From: Kitasatospora viridis
GTDB taxonomy: Bacteria; Actinomycetota; Actinomycetes; Streptomycetales; Streptomycetaceae
Assembly: GCF_007829815.1 (NCBI RefSeq)
Contig: NZ_VIWT01000005.1
Span: forward strand, 434,001-498,000
Direction of reading: 5' to 3'
DNA: 64,000 nucleotides
The position numbers and the translations under genes were made by a program. A model generated the notes under the pieces. It ran no database searches and was not told where the DNA came from. It saw nothing but the letters and a program-made list of their open reading frames with translations. Below, one piece after another: positions 53,110 to 61,427 of this stretch. Position 1 is the stretch's first letter; each line of letters starts with the position of its first letter.

Positions 53110-54425
53110 CCGGCCACCGCCGCTGCTCCCACTCCGGCGGCGATCCGCGCCAGGTCCTCGTCGTCGGTCACGTAGGGCGGCATGGTGTACACCAGGTCGC
53201 GGAACGGCCGCAGCCAGACGCCCTCGCGGGCCGCCGCCTCGGTGGCGGCCGCCATGTCGACCGGGTGGTCCAGCTGGACCACGCCGATCGCGCCCTGTAC
53301 CCGGACGTCCCGCACGCCGGGCGCTCCGGCGAGGTCGGCGAGCCCGGTGCGCAGCCCGTGTTCGATCCGCTTGACCTCGGTCTGCCAGTCCTGGTCGAGC
53401 AGCAGCTCGATCGAGGCGTTGGCGACGGCCGCGGCCAGCGGGTTGCCCATGAAGGTGGGGCCGTGGGCGAGCACGGGGACGGTGCCCCGGCTGATCCCGT
53501 GGGCCAGTTCGCCGGTGCACAGGGTGGCTGACATGGTCAGGTAGCCGCCGGTGAGCGCCTTGCCCAGGCACATCACGTCGGGGGAGACCCCGGCGTGGTC
53601 GGCCGCGAAGAGCGCGCCGGAGCGGCCGAAGCCGGTGGCGATCTCGTCGAAGACCAGCAGCACGCCGTGCTGGTCGCACAGTTCGCGCAGCAGGGTGAGG
53701 TAGCCGGGGGAGTGGAAGCGCATGCCGCCCGCGCCCTGCACCACCGGTTCGACGATCACCGCGGCCAGTTCGTCGGCGTGCCGCTCGATGGCGGTGGCCA
53801 GTTCGGCGGCGTAGGCCGGGTCGACCTCGGCGTCGAAGCCGGCCGGCGGCTCGGGGACGAAGAGCTGGTCCGGCAGCACCCCGGTCCACAGCTGGTGCAT
53901 CCCGCCGACCGGGTCGCAGACCGACATCGGGTGGAAGGTGTCGCCGTGGTAGCCGCCGCGCCAGGTGAGCATCCGGCGCTTGGCCGGGCGCCCGACGGAC
54001 TGCCAGTACTGGAGGCACATCTTGATCGCCACCTCGACCGCCACCGAGCCGGAGTCGGCCAGGAAGACGTGCTGCAGCGGCTCGGGGGTGATCTCCACCA
54101 GGCGGGCGGCCAGCCGGATGGCGGGCTCGTGGGTGAGCCCGCCGAACATCACGTGGCTCATCCGGTCCAGCTGCTCGCGCACGGCGGCGTTCAGCACCGG
54201 GTGGTTGTACCCGTGCAGGGCCGCCCACCAGGACGACATGCCGTCGATCAACTCGCGGTTTCCGCCCAGCGGTTCGGCCAGCCGCAGGCGCACTCCGGCG
54301 GCCGACTCGACGAGTTGGGAGGAGATCGTCGAGGGCATCGGCCCGTACGGGTGCCAGACGTGCGCGCGGTCCAGCGCGAGCAGCTGCTGAGTCTGCTGAG
54401 TGGTCGTCAGGTCGCTCACACCCAT
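53106..54425 (-). CDS. bioA: Adenosylmethionine-8-amino-7-oxononanoate aminotransferase
   Basis: A 439-residue PLP enzyme converting KAPA to DAPA with SAM as amino donor. Signatures include HVWHPYGPM near the start, DGMSSWWAALHGYNHP, DSGSVAVEVAIKM, the FDEIATGFGRSG segment and the PLP lysine in CLGKALTGG. The ATG at 54425 shares a base with the bioB stop (TGATG). It overlaps bioD at the other end, so all three genes are translationally coupled. Confidence 0.95.
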   Translation of the reverse strand: MGVSDLTTTQQTQQLLALDRAHVWHPYGPMPSTISSQLVESAAGVRLRLAEPLGGNRELIDGMSSWWAALHGYNHPVLNAAVREQLDRMSHVMFGGLTHEPAIRLAARLVEITPEPLQHVFLADSGSVAVEVAIKMCLQYWQSVGRPAKRRMLTWRGGYHGDTFHPMSVCDPVGGMHQLWTGVLPDQLFVPEPPAGFDAEVDPAYAAELATAIERHADELAAVIVEPVVQGAGGMRFHSPGYLTLLRELCDQHGVLLVFDEIATGFGRSGALFAADHAGVSPDVMCLGKALTGGYLTMSATLCTGELAHGISRGTVPVLAHGPTFMGNPLAAAVANASIELLLDQDWQTEVKRIEHGLRTGLADLAGAPGVRDVRVQGAIGVVQLDHPVDMAAATEAAAREGVWLRPFRDLVYTMPPYVTDDEDLARIAAGVGAAAVAG

Positions 54426-55714
54426 CAGGCGTTGGGGGCGAGCTCGGTGCCGGCGCCGCGGCGGCGGACCCGCACCAGGTCGCTGCGCAGCCCCTCGGGG
54501 TCGGCGGCGGCCTGCTCGGCGGTCGCCGAGGCGGTGGACGAGGCGGTGGCCGGGACGGCCTCGGGCGCCTCGCCGTGCTGGTCGCCGCACGGGCCGCACG
54601 CGCCACCGCCGCAGCCGCCGGCCGCCTCGGCCGCTGCCTCGCCGTGGCCGCCGCAGCCGCCCGACGCGCCGTGGCCGCCGCAGCCGCCCGCCAACTGCTC
54701 GGCGTACTCGGCGCGGTGGCGCGGCAGCGAGGCCTCGCCCTGGCCCTCGACCTCGAAGCCCGCGTCCTTGATCATGTCGAGGTCGGTCTGGCCGGCCTGG
54801 CCCTCACTGGTCAGGTAGTCGCCCAGGAAGATCGAGTTGGCGATGTGCAGGCCCAGCGGCTGCATGCTGCGCAGGTGCACCTCGCGCCCGCCGGCGATCC
54901 GCACCTCGGTGTCCGGGTTGACGAACCGCACCATCGCCAGGATCCGCAGGCAGCGCTGCGGGGTGAGGTTCCACTGCTTGGCCAGCGGGGTGCCCTCGAA
55001 CGGGATCAGGAAGTTGACCGGCACCGAGTCGGAGCCCAGCTCGCGCAGCGCGAAGACCACGTCCACCAGGTCCTCGTCGGTCTCGCCCATGCCGGCGATC
55101 AGGCCGGAGCAGGCGGACAGGCCGGCGCCGTGCGCCTTCTGCACGGTGTCCACCCGGTCCGCGTAGGTGTGGGTGGTGCTGATGTCGCCGTAGGTGCTCT
55201 CGGAGGTGTTGAGGTTGTGGTTGTAGGCGTCCACGCCGGCCGCGGCCAGCCGCTCGGCCTGGTTGTCGGAGAGCAGGCCGAGGCAGGCGCAGATCTCCAC
55301 CGCCGGGTCGGCGGCCTTGATGGCGCCGATGGTGTCGGTGACCCGGTCGATGTCGCGGTCCGTGGGACCGCGCCCGCTCGCCACCAGGCAGACCCGCTTG
55401 GCGCCGCCGGCGACGCCCGCGGTGGCGGCCTTGGCGGCCTCCTCCGGCTTCAGCCAGGTGTACTTGAGGATCTCGGCCTTGGAGCCGAGGCGCTGCGAGC
55501 AGTAGCTGCAGTCCTCGGGACAGAGCCCGCTCTTCAGGTTGACCAGGTAGTTCAGTTTGACCCGGCGGCCGAACCACTGGCGGCGCACCTTGCCGGCGGC
55601 GGCGACGACGTCGAGCAGGTCGTCGTCCGAGGTGGCCAGCACGGCCAGTGCTTCCTCCCTGGTGGGGAGCTCGCGGTTCAGGCCTTTGGCAACGAGGGTG
55701 TCGAGCAGATCCAT
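54425..55714 (-). CDS. bioB: Biotin synthase with Cys/His-rich C-terminal tail
   Basis: A 429-residue radical SAM enzyme inserting sulfur into dethiobiotin. The SAM cluster motif is CPEDCSYC, followed by YNHNLNTSE, CSGLIAGMGE and the C-terminal AGGREVHLRSMQPLGLHIANS. The catalytic domain ends near residue 342. About 88 further residues follow, opening with GGCGGH repeats (five cysteines and three histidines in about 40 residues) and then turning acidic and low in complexity. Escherichia coli BioB ends near residue 346. The tail looks metal-binding. The ATG at 55714 gives the normal N terminus MDLLDTLVAKG. Confidence 0.95.
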   Translation of the reverse strand: MDLLDTLVAKGLNRELPTREEALAVLATSDDDLLDVVAAAGKVRRQWFGRRVKLNYLVNLKSGLCPEDCSYCSQRLGSKAEILKYTWLKPEEAAKAATAGVAGGAKRVCLVASGRGPTDRDIDRVTDTIGAIKAADPAVEICACLGLLSDNQAERLAAAGVDAYNHNLNTSESTYGDISTTHTYADRVDTVQKAHGAGLSACSGLIAGMGETDEDLVDVVFALRELGSDSVPVNFLIPFEGTPLAKQWNLTPQRCLRILAMVRFVNPDTEVRIAGGREVHLRSMQPLGLHIANSIFLGDYLTSEGQAGQTDLDMIKDAGFEVEGQGEASLPRHRAEYAEQLAGGCGGHGASGGCGGHGEAAAEAAGGCGGGACGPCGDQHGEAPEAVPATASSTASATAEQAAADPEGLRSDLVRVRRRGAGTELAPNA

Positions 55715-55860
55715 AGGGCGATCCTGCCTGTCGGACCTCGGGCGGCGCCATACCGAACCGTCCAAGAACTGCCTGTTGATGGTGTGCGAGTTGTCACATG
55801 CCGGGTCCTGAGGGTGAGCTGGGGGGTCGTCCCTGTGACCTGCGCCTCGCAGAGCTTGCA

Positions 55861-55866
55861 TACAAT
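55861..55866 (+). promoter_or_regulatory. -10 element for a leaderless transcript
   Basis: TACAAT occupies exactly -12 to -7 relative to the ATG at 55873, and no Shine-Dalgarno sequence lies between them. A transcript starting at or near the A of the ATG is therefore expected. No good -35 lies at 17-18 bases; GTGACC (55835-55840) is at 20. Confidence 0.55.
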
Positions 55867-55872
55867 CAGATC

Positions 55873-56628
55873 ATGACCACGCAGGGGGAGTCTCACGCCA
55901 CGCCAGATGAGTCGGTACCCACCCCAGGGTCCGTCAGAAACGGTGGCAGAGTCGGTTCCCGACGGGTGATCGCCTGGGCGAGTGCGCTCGCGGTGCTCGG
56001 CGTGGGCGGCTGGGTGGTCTCCCGGCCGCACCCCGGAGACCTGCTCCCCGGCCTCGGCAGCACCAGCAACGACCGGAGCCTGGTGCTCGGCACCCCCGCC
56101 CCCACCTCCGCGACCGACCCCAACCCGTTCGACGCCAACCGCTACTTCCCGTCCTCGAAGCCGGTCGAGGTGAACAACTACAAGGGCAAGCGGACCAGCG
56201 CCCGGCAGGGCCCGGACTGTTCGGAGATCCTCCAGGACCAGGGCGTGCTCAAGGGCACGCCCTGCCAGGGCTACCTGGCGCTCAGCTTCACCCGCAACGA
56301 CGGCAAGGTGCTGAGCAGCGTCACCGTGCTGCGCTTCGCCGACGAGGCGACCAGCAACCAGGTCGTCCAACTGCTCAGGGGCCAGGGCGCCGCGGTGCGG
56401 TTCGTGCTGCCGGACGCCACCGTCGCCTCGCCGAGCGCCACGGCCGGCGGCAAGCCGGTGGACCCGGCCCCCCGGGTGGAGGCGGTGCGGCACTACGTCA
56501 CCATCACCACCTCGCGGTTCGCCGACGGGCACCCGCCGGCCGCGCCCGTCGACCCGGACCTGGACGAGGCCACCCGGGCCTGCTCCTACACCGCCGGCGC
56601 CGCCTTCATGTGGACGATGGGCAGCTGA
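55873..56628 (+). CDS. Membrane-anchored hypothetical protein
   Basis: A 251-residue protein. A short polar N terminus with basic residues (VGSRR) precedes one hydrophobic segment (VIAWASALAVLGVGGWVV, about 32-49), so the remainder probably lies outside the cell. The extracellular part holds paired cysteines (PDCSEIL and GTPCQGYL), then VTVLRFADEATSNQVVQLL and a final DEATRACSYTAGAAF. No enzyme motif is recognised. It is divergent from bioB with a 158-base gap and is probably leaderless. Confidence 0.8.
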   Translation: MTTQGESHATPDESVPTPGSVRNGGRVGSRRVIAWASALAVLGVGGWVVSRPHPGDLLPGLGSTSNDRSLVLGTPAPTSATDPNPFDANRYFPSSKPVEVNNYKGKRTSARQGPDCSEILQDQGVLKGTPCQGYLALSFTRNDGKVLSSVTVLRFADEATSNQVVQLLRGQGAAVRFVLPDATVASPSATAGGKPVDPAPRVEAVRHYVTITTSRFADGHPPAAPVDPDLDEATRACSYTAGAAFMWTMGS

Positions 56629-56631
56629 CCC

Positions 56632-56678
56632 CGCCCCTGGCTCGGCCCGCCCCTGGCTCGGCCTGCCCCTGGCACGGG
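56632..56678. repeat. Three tandem 16-base repeats
   Basis: Three copies of about 16 bases (CCGCCCCTGGCTCGGC, the third diverged) follow the membrane protein stop directly. They may be slippage products; no function is evident. Confidence 0.6.
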
Positions 56679-56682
56679 GTCA

Positions 56683-56720
56683 GGGCCGAGCCGCCGTCGG
56701 CCCGGTCGGCTCAGCCGACC
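56683..56720. terminator. Two adjacent hairpins between convergent genes
   Basis: A 7-bp stem (56683-56689 with 56697-56703) is followed by another 7-bp stem (56704-56710 with 56714-56720) that contains the helicase stop codon in its loop. They lie between converging genes and may end both transcripts. Confidence 0.4.
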
Positions 56721-59233
56721 CCGTCCAGCCGGTTCACGTCGGTGATCTGCAGCACCGCGCGGCCCTCGGCGTCCGAGCCGTAGAGGTCCACCTCGGCGCT
56801 GATGCCCCAGTCGTGGTCGCCCGCCGGGTCGTCGAAGACCTGCCGGACCCGCCAGAGGTTGCTCTCCTCGTCCTCCTCGATCAGCAGCATCTTCGGCCCG
56901 CGGGCGTCCGGGCCGGTGCCCAGGTCGTCGTGCTCCTCGAAGTAGGCGTCCATCGCGTCCGCCCAGCGGTCCGCGTCCCAGCCCGCCTCGCCGTCCAACT
57001 CGCCCAGCGCGCCGTAGTGTTCCAGCGCGGCCAGCTCGACCCGGCGGAACATCTCGTTGCGCACCAGCACCCGGAAGGCCCGGGCGTTGGCGGTGACCGG
57101 CTGCAGCTTGGCCTCCAACTCCCGCTCCTTCTCCGGCTCGTCGGTCGGGTTGGCGAGCTGCTCCCACTCGTCCAGCAGGCTGGAGTCGACCTGGCGGACC
57201 AGCTCGCCCAGCCAGGCGATCACGTCCTTGAGCGCCTCGGTCTTCAACTCGTCCGGCACGGTCTGCTCCAGCGCCTTGAAGGCGCCGGCCAGGTAGCGCA
57301 GCACGATGCCCTCGGTGCGGGCCAGGTCGTAGTGGCCGACGTAGTCGGTGAAGGTCATCGCGCGCTCGTACAGGTCGCGGACCACCGACTTGGGCTGCAA
57401 CCGGTAGTCGCCGATCCACGGGTGGGCCCGCCGGTACACCTCGTAGGCCTGCTCCAGCAGCTCCTCCAGCGGCTTGGGCCAGGTGATCTCCTGGAGCCGC
57501 TCCATCCGCTCCTCGTACTCGATGCCGTCGCGCTTCATCTCGCCGATCGCCTCGCCGCGCGCCTTGTTCTGCTGGGCGGCGAGGATCTGGCGCGGGTCGT
57601 CCAGGGTGGCCTCGACCACCGAGACGACGTCCAGGGCGTAGCTCGGCGACTCCGGGTCGAGCAGCTCGAAGGCGGCCAGCGCGAAGGTGGAGAGCGGCTG
57701 GTTGAGCGCGAAGTTCTCCTGCAGGTCCACGGTGAGCCGCACGATCCGGCCCTCCGGGTCCGGCTCGGGCAGCCGCTCGATCACCCCGCCGGCCAGCAGC
57801 GAGCGGTAGATGGCGATCGCCGAGCGGATGTGGCGGCGCTGCGCGGCCCGGTCCTCGTGGTTGTCGGTGAGCAGCTTGCGCATCGCCTCGAAGGCGTTGC
57901 CCGGGCGGCCGATCACCGCGAGCAGCATCGCGTGGGTGACCTTGAAGCGGGAGACCAGCGGCTCCGGCTCGGCGCCGATCAGCCGCTCGAAGGTCTCCTC
58001 GCTCCAGCCGACGAAGCCTTCCGGCGCCTTCTTGCGCACCACCTTGCGCTTCTTCTTCGGGTCGTCGCCGGCCTTGGCGATCGCCTTGTCGTTCTCCACC
58101 ACGTGCTCGGGCGCCTGGGCCGCGACCTGGCCGACGGTGTCGAAGCCGGCCCGGCCGGCCCGGCCGGCGATCTGGTGGAACTCCCGGGCGCGCAGCACCC
58201 GCACCCGCACGCCGTCGTACTTGGAGAGCGCGGTGAAGAGCACCGTGCGGATCGGCACGTTGACCCCGACGCCGAGCGTGTCGGTGCCGCAGATCACCTT
58301 CAACAGGCCCGCCTGGGCGAGCCGTTCGACCAGCCGGCGGTACTTGGGCAGCATGCCCGCGTGGTGCACGCCGATGCCGTGCCGGACGAAGCGGGACAGG
58401 TTGCGGCCGAACTTGGTGGTGAACCGGAAGTTGCCGATCAGGGCGGCGATGGCGTCCTTCTCCGCCTTCGAGCACATGTTGATGCTCATCAGCGACTGGG
58501 CCCGCTCCACCGCCTCCTTCTGGGTGAAGTGCACGACGTAGACCGGGGCCTGACCGGTCGTCAGCAACTCCTCCAGGGTGTCGTGCAGGGTGGTGCGGCG
58601 GTACTCGTAGAACAGCGGCACCGGGCGGGTGGCCGAGCGCACCACGGTGGTCGGGCGGCCGGTGCGGCGGGTCAGGTCGGCCTCGAACCGGCGCACGTCG
58701 CCCAGCGTGGCCGACATCAGCAGGAACTGCGCCTGCGGCAGCTCCAGCAGCGGGATCTGCCAGGCCCAGCCGCGGTCCGGCTCGGCGTAGAAGTGGAACT
58801 CGTCCATCACCACCTGGCCGATGTCGGCCCGCTCGCCGTCCCGCAGCGCGATGTTGGCGAGCACCTCGGCGGTGCAGCAGATGATCGGCGCGGTCGGGTT
58901 GACGCTCGCGTCGCCGGTCATCATGCCGACCTGCTCGGTGCCGAACATCTTGCACAGGTCGAAGAACTTCTCCGACACCAGCGCCTTGATCGGGGCGGTG
59001 TAGAAGGTCCGCTTGCCCTCGGCCAGCGCGGCGAAGTGCGCGCCCGCGGCCACCAGCGACTTGCCGGAGCCGGTCGGGGTCGCCAGGACCACGTTCGCGC
59101 CGGTGAAGAGCTCGATCAGCGCCTCCTCCTGGGCGGGGTACAGCGTGATGCCCCGCTCCTCGGCCCACCCGGCGAAGGTGGTGTAGAGCGCGTCGGGGTC
59201 GGCAGGCTTGGGCATCAGGTCCAGGAGTGTCAC
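56711..59233 (-). CDS. DEAD/DEAH-box helicase with DUF3516 domain (Ski2-like)
   Basis: An 840-residue superfamily 2 helicase. Walker A ATPTGSGKS is near residue 51, the DEFH motif (VVMDEFHFY) near 143 and SAT (LLMSATLGD) near 173. The C-terminal helicase motifs are HHAGMLPKYRR, GTDTLGVGVN and QIAGRAGRAGFD. The rest matches the DUF3516 region common in actinobacterial homologues (KPLEELLEQAYEVYRRAHPW, then VVRDLYERAM). The role is probably RNA remodelling or decay, inferred from the Ski2 family. The GTG/ATG start at 59233 begins MTLLDLMPKP. Confidence 0.92.
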   Translation of the reverse strand: MTLLDLMPKPADPDALYTTFAGWAEERGITLYPAQEEALIELFTGANVVLATPTGSGKSLVAAGAHFAALAEGKRTFYTAPIKALVSEKFFDLCKMFGTEQVGMMTGDASVNPTAPIICCTAEVLANIALRDGERADIGQVVMDEFHFYAEPDRGWAWQIPLLELPQAQFLLMSATLGDVRRFEADLTRRTGRPTTVVRSATRPVPLFYEYRRTTLHDTLEELLTTGQAPVYVVHFTQKEAVERAQSLMSINMCSKAEKDAIAALIGNFRFTTKFGRNLSRFVRHGIGVHHAGMLPKYRRLVERLAQAGLLKVICGTDTLGVGVNVPIRTVLFTALSKYDGVRVRVLRAREFHQIAGRAGRAGFDTVGQVAAQAPEHVVENDKAIAKAGDDPKKKRKVVRKKAPEGFVGWSEETFERLIGAEPEPLVSRFKVTHAMLLAVIGRPGNAFEAMRKLLTDNHEDRAAQRRHIRSAIAIYRSLLAGGVIERLPEPDPEGRIVRLTVDLQENFALNQPLSTFALAAFELLDPESPSYALDVVSVVEATLDDPRQILAAQQNKARGEAIGEMKRDGIEYEERMERLQEITWPKPLEELLEQAYEVYRRAHPWIGDYRLQPKSVVRDLYERAMTFTDYVGHYDLARTEGIVLRYLAGAFKALEQTVPDELKTEALKDVIAWLGELVRQVDSSLLDEWEQLANPTDEPEKERELEAKLQPVTANARAFRVLVRNEMFRRVELAALEHYGALGELDGEAGWDADRWADAMDAYFEEHDDLGTGPDARGPKMLLIEEDEESNLWRVRQVFDDPAGDHDWGISAEVDLYGSDAEGRAVLQITDVNRLDGVG

Positions 59234-59389
59234 CTGCTCACCCTATCGTCGTTCGACCTCTGGAAAGGCCTGCCCAGACGCACTGCGTCGGCCCCCGGCA
59301 CCGCTCGTTCGCGGCCGACCCCCGCCGCGTCGCGCGGTGTGCCGGGGAGCACGTTGCCCCGGGCGCGGCCCGCGTGTCAGGGTGCGGCC

Positions 59390-60571
59390 ATGATCGAGCC
59401 GACCACCGCCACCGCCCGTCCGCAGGCCCCCGCCGCCGTCTTCGACTGGCTCGACGAGGCGGCCGAGCTGCGCGCCCGGGCCGGCCTGACCCGGATCCTG
59501 CGCAGCCGTCCGGCCGAGGACCCGGTGCTGGACCTCGCCTCCAACGACTACCTCGGGCTGACCCGGCATCCGGCCGTGACGCAGGCGGCGGCCGAGGCGG
59601 CCCGGCGCTGGGGCGGCGGCGCGACCGGCTCGCGGCTGGTCACCGGCACCACGGTGCTGCACACGGAGCTGGAGGTCGAGCTGGCCGACTTCTGCGGGGT
59701 GGAGGCGGCGCTGGTCTTCTCCTCCGGCTACGCGGCGAACCTGGCCGTGCTGACCGCCCTGACCGACCCGGACACCGTCATCGTCTCGGACGCCTACAAC
59801 CACGCCTCGCTGATCGACGGCTGCCGGCTCGCCCGGGCCCGGGTCTGGCGGGCCCCGCACGCCGACCCGGCGGCGGTCGCCGAGGCGCTGGCCGAACGGG
59901 CCGAGCCCCGGGCGCTGGTGGTGAGCGACTCGGTCTTCTCGGTGGACGGCAACGCGGCCCCGCTCGGCGCGCTCTCCGACGCGGCCGCGCGCGGCGGCGC
60001 GGCCCTGCTGGTGGACGACGCGCACGGGCTCGGCGTGCTCGGCCCCGGCGGGCGCGGCGCGCTGGCCGCCGCCGGGCTGGCCGGCCGGCCGGACACCGTG
60101 GCGACCGCGACGCTCTCCAAGTCGCTCGGCTCGCAGGGCGGCGTGGTGCTCGGGCCCCGACGGGTGATCAGGCACCTGGTGGAGAGCGCCCGCACCTTCA
60201 TCTTCGACACCGGGCTCGCCCCCGCCGCCGTGGGCGCGGCGCTCGGCGCGCTGCGGCTGCTGCGGGCCGAGCCGGAGCGCGCCGAGCGGGCCCGCGAGGT
60301 CGCGCGCACCCTGGCCGCCCGGCTCACCGAGGCGGGCCTGCGGGCGAGCGACCCGGACGCGGCGGTGGTCTCCGTGCTCGCCCCCGGCCCCGAGCAGGCG
60401 GTCGCCTGGGCCGCGGACTGCCGCACGGCGGGCCTCGCGGTGGGCTGCTTCCGCCCGCCGTCCGTCCCGGACGGCCTCTCCCGCCTGCGCCTGACGGCCC
60501 GCGCCGACCTGACGGAGCGCCAGATCGCCGAAGCGGTGGCCGTGCTGGCCCGCACCGCCCCGCAGGGGTAG
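59390..60571 (+). CDS. bioF: 8-amino-7-oxononanoate synthase
   Basis: A 393-residue PLP-dependent alpha-oxoamine synthase that condenses pimeloyl thioester with alanine, the step before BioA. Motifs include LDLASNDYLGLTRHP, GATGSRLVTGT, YNHASLIDG, VDDAHGLGVLGPGGRG and the PLP lysine in TATLSKSLGSQGG. It lies apart from bioBAD, across the membrane protein and helicase genes, on the opposite strand. The ATG at 59390 fits family N termini. The related glycine C-acetyltransferase (kbl) is less likely given the sequence pattern, but it cannot be fully excluded because tdh begins 3.3 kb away. Confidence 0.88.
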   Translation: MIEPTTATARPQAPAAVFDWLDEAAELRARAGLTRILRSRPAEDPVLDLASNDYLGLTRHPAVTQAAAEAARRWGGGATGSRLVTGTTVLHTELEVELADFCGVEAALVFSSGYAANLAVLTALTDPDTVIVSDAYNHASLIDGCRLARARVWRAPHADPAAVAEALAERAEPRALVVSDSVFSVDGNAAPLGALSDAAARGGAALLVDDAHGLGVLGPGGRGALAAAGLAGRPDTVATATLSKSLGSQGGVVLGPRRVIRHLVESARTFIFDTGLAPAAVGAALGALRLLRAEPERAERAREVARTLAARLTEAGLRASDPDAAVVSVLAPGPEQAVAWAADCRTAGLAVGCFRPPSVPDGLSRLRLTARADLTERQIAEAVAVLARTAPQG

Positions 60572-60582
60572 GCGCGGCGCGG

Positions 60583-61329
60583 CTAGAGCTGGCTTCCCCC
60601 GCCGTCGACGGGGAACTCCGCTCCGGTCGTGAAGGTCGCCCCGAACGCCAGGTACGCCACGGCGGCGGCCACCTCCTCGGCCGCCCCGAGCCGCCGCATC
60701 GGGTTCGTGCTCCGGTAGGTCTCCTTCATCGTTTCGATGACGTCGGCGGGCAAGGGGGAGCGGTCCAGGACGCCCGTGTCGATCGGCCCGGGGCTCACGG
60801 CGTTGACCCGCACTCCGCGCGGCAGCAGCTCGCGGGCCAGGGTGCGGGTCATCGACCGCAGGGCGGCCTTGCTCGCCGAGTAGACGCTGAGCGCGTCGAG
60901 GCCCAGGACGTTCACCACCGAGGTGGTGAGGACCACGCCGCTGCCCTCGCGCAGCAGCGGGGCCAACGCCTGCACCGTGAAGTACGGGCCCTTGGCGTTG
61001 ACGCCGAACAGCGCGTCGTACATCTCCTCCGTCGTCGCCTCGAACGGCGCGGACGCGGTGACGCCGGCGTTGACGAACAGCGCGTCCAGCAGGCCGAACC
61101 GCTCCTGGACCGTGCCGGCCAGCGCCTTGATGTCCGTCAGCGAGGCGGCATCGCTGCGGACGGCGATCGCCCCGTCCCCCAGCTGCTCCAGCGCGGCGTC
61201 CAGGGTGGCCCGGCTCCGGCCGGTGATCAGCACCCGCGCCCCACCGTCCACGAACAGCCGGGCCGTTGCCAGGCCGATGCCGCTGCTGCCGCCGGTGATC
61301 ACGATCTTCTTGCCGTGGTAAGTGGTCAT
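60583..61329 (-). CDS. SDR family oxidoreductase
   Basis: A 248-residue classical short-chain dehydrogenase. The cofactor loop is TGGSSGIGLATA. R38-type basic residues after beta-2 (ITGRSRATLD) suggest NADPH. The NAG motif is VNAGVTASAP, the catalytic YSASK is present, and NAVSPGPIDTG follows. The substrate is unknown. The ATG at 61329 is used rather than an upstream GTG that adds 20 glycine-rich residues. It is divergent from a LysR gene and very probably controlled by it. Confidence 0.9.
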   Translation of the reverse strand: MTTYHGKKIVITGGSSGIGLATARLFVDGGARVLITGRSRATLDAALEQLGDGAIAVRSDAASLTDIKALAGTVQERFGLLDALFVNAGVTASAPFEATTEEMYDALFGVNAKGPYFTVQALAPLLREGSGVVLTTSVVNVLGLDALSVYSASKAALRSMTRTLARELLPRGVRVNAVSPGPIDTGVLDRSPLPADVIETMKETYRSTNPMRRLGAAEEVAAAVAYLAFGATFTTGAEFPVDGGGSQL

Positions 61330-61381
61330 GCCCCCAAGCCAAATGCCCACCTGCCCACCCCGTCCAAGACCTGTTCCGCAT

Positions 61382-61408
61382 GCCGTCATGCCCCGGGCGC
61401 ATGACGGC
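61382..61408. promoter_or_regulatory. Inverted repeat, candidate LysR-type operator
   Basis: Perfect 10-bp arms GCCGTCATGC and GCATGACGGC flank seven bases, including the ATGC-N7-GCAT core expected of LysR sites (T-N11-A). It lies between the divergent SDR and LysR genes, ending 19 bases before the LysR ATG and about 52 bases before the SDR start. Confidence 0.7.
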
Positions 61409-61427
61409 GCGCGCGTACCCTGGGCCG

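Noticed and set aside
59243..61402. A 719-codon minus-strand frame opposite bioF and running through the SDR region
   Set aside because: Its translation is arginine/glycine-rich and motif-free, and it overlaps bioF and the SDR gene in the wrong frame. Both of those have catalytic motifs.
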